A stretch of DNA of 64,000 nucleotides from Closterium sp. Naga37s-1 (lineage: Eukaryota; Streptophyta; Zygnematophyceae; Desmidiales; Closteriaceae), in NCBI GenBank assembly GCA_947471745.1, contig CANJKZ010000474.1:124001-188000 (forward strand). The letters run 5' to 3'. This document shows positions 62,785 to 64,000 of this stretch, piece by piece. The position numbers were made by a program, and so were the translations under genes. Under the pieces are notes generated by a model. The model ran no database searches. It worked only from the letters and a program-made list of their open reading frames with translations, and was not told where the DNA came from. How positions within the stretch are numbered: position 1 is the first letter of the stretch; every line of letters begins with the position of its first letter.

Positions 62785-63966
62785 CTAGAGACGGTCTGTG
62801 CGGATCCAAGGGATCAAGACATCAGGGACCTCACCCTTGCTGCGCAAGGGGAAGACCGTGGTGTAACGCGTGTAGTCGTCAACAACCAGCAGAAAGTAGC
62901 GCTTGCGGCCCTGTCCACTGACGCGGGCTGGGCCCCACACGTCCATGTGGAGAGTATGCAGGGGAGCAGTGGTCGAAGGTAACGAGGAGGACTGAGGAGC
63001 GACGCGCTGCCGCCCCTCGATGCAAGGAAGGCAGGGCGGGGCAGGCGAGGGCGGGAGGGGAGGCAGAGACCTGGGAAGATAAGAGACAAGGAGGCGGGAA
63101 TGCATGCCACGAAGGCGTGGCAGGGAGGGGTGACCAAGGCAGTGGTGCCACAGGAGAGTCTGGTGCGACAGGAGGGGACACGAGCAGGGGGGTGCTACCG
63201 GGCCTGACGCAGACACCTGGGCAGACGCAGCTACCTGAGGAGGCTCGGTAGCCAGTGTGTACAGACTCGACCCAGGCCGACGGGTGAACGTGGCCAGGTG
63301 ACGGCCCGTCCGTATACACATGCAGATCGACACACGCTGACCCCCAGGAGTGGTGGTAGTGACCATCGCATCCTGGAGGGCAGCGGTACTCACCAAGTTC
63401 GTAGAGAACGAGGGGAGGTGAAGACCGGACAGTGAGCCGGACAGAACCGCCGGACACGGGAGAACAATGGAGGAATGGGCAAGGACTGGGCCCCCTGAGG
63501 GGTCAGCCAGTCTGACCGGAACAGGTGCAGAGAGAGGAGTGAGGGTGGTGCTGTCGCGAAAGAAACAGCGTGACGCACCTGAGTCAAGCGTAAAGGTGTG
63601 CAAGGCCTCAGCAGGTGCAGTACCAGGGAGAGCAGACTCACTAGCACCTAGAGCAGTAGCCTCTATACCTGGGTCAAGCGGCACACACAGGTAACAGTCA
63701 CCCTCAGCACTAACAGACAAGGCATACATAGCAGCAAGGATAGCATCATAGTCTAGGTCAAAGATAGCAACTCCAGACCTAAGCAGCTCTGCCCAGCGGG
63801 GGCGCTCGGCCTCGTCACCAAACTCTGCTCGCCAAGCGCCGTCTAGGCGGGAGAAGCAGCGGTGCTGAGTGTGAGGCTTCCCGCATGTCTGACCAGCACG
63901 GTCACCCGTGCGAATGCCATACGGGCAGCTAACACTACCCCAAGACGCCCCACGCTGAGAAACCAC
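62785..63966 (-). pseudogene. Copia K Gag end, protease and integrase N-terminal part
   Basis: 393 codons open: zinc-like CX13CX3HX4C cluster (about 63865-63935), protease LDSGASRCFF (about 63560-63590), GAG-pre-integrase finger (LLWHHCLGHPSLPRL), first integrase Asp in LHMDVWGPARVSGQG (about 62930), and VVDDYTRYTTVFPLR, ending at TAG 62785-62787 where L has CAG. Gag continues past the window edge (QQLREW at about 63965-63990). Confidence 0.85.
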
Positions 63967-64000
63967 TCACGAAGCTGCTGGGGCGACGGGGTCTCGCTCC

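Larger units (their letters stand above)
58652..64000 (-). mobile_element. Ty1/copia element K, truncated, carrying element H
   Basis: Minus-strand copia of subfamily L/B/K. The left end is cut inside RT (about 58690; the first 38 bp are unassigned). The right end runs out of the window inside gag. It holds RT (58690-59578), the non-autonomous element H (59579-60993), then pre-RT linker, integrase, protease and Gag C-terminus (60999-64000). RNase H and 3' LTR are missing. Confidence 0.85.

Noticed and set aside
2454..62787. UAG read as glutamine (altered genetic code, as in some ulvophyte algae)
   Set aside because: Many stops do replace CAG, but others replace Tyr, Glu, Trp, Cys or Ser codons, frameshifts are common in the same copies, copia I ends pol at TAG where relatives end at TGA, and the U-box gene uses ordinary Gln codons. 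Decay at CHG sites explains the bias more simply.

Overview
The window looks like nuclear DNA of a streptophyte, most likely a charophyte green alga or a basal land plant. Evidence for this is one plant-type U-box/ARM-repeat ubiquitin ligase with a plant-like start context (AACAATGGC), a chromodomain Ty3/gypsy element, many Ty1/copia elements primed by initiator tRNA-Met, and a DIRS-like tyrosine-recombinase retrotransposon, a class better known from algae than from seed plants. There are no rRNA or tRNA genes and no CRISPR. The species call is inference.

Layout. 1-9905: a decayed chromovirus (gag, RT, RNase H, chromodomain, 3' LTR), split by a minus-strand copia element (L). 10252-44299: one DIRS-like element stretched to about 34 kb by nested insertions: copia A (10290-17826) in its left terminal repeat; remnant F (18212-23060), which itself holds the small non-autonomous element G (20021-22343); copia B (24023-29499) inside its gag; and, in its right terminal repeat, a composite of two small LTR elements (34148-44091) whose first LTR was later hit by copia C (34332-41647). 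44300-50027: the only host-like stretch, with the U-box gene on the minus strand and about 3 kb of intergenic DNA. 50028-64000: three truncated minus-strand copia elements (I, J, K) with a small inverted gag piece between I and J; K carries the non-autonomous element H (59579-60993).

The copia elements share one plan: very short LTRs (about 130-175 bp), a tRNA-iMet-type primer site, a leader with the motif GGGCCCACCAC and usually a small stem-loop, a long GC-rich tandem array, then gag-PR-IN-RT-RH with a glycine-rich Gag tail, an unusual zinc-binding motif and a Gly/Ala-rich IN-RT linker. Two subfamilies can be told apart: L/B/K and A/C/J. None is intact. Several have identical or nearly identical LTRs yet carry many stops or a lost integrase catalytic residue, which points to mobilisation in trans. 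A large share of the premature stops are CAG to TAG or TAA, as expected from C-to-T change at CHG methylation sites.

Five-base target-site duplications (A, B, C, G, H and the composite) allow the order of insertion to be read: the DIRS element first, then B, F and the composite, then G, C and A as the freshest layers.
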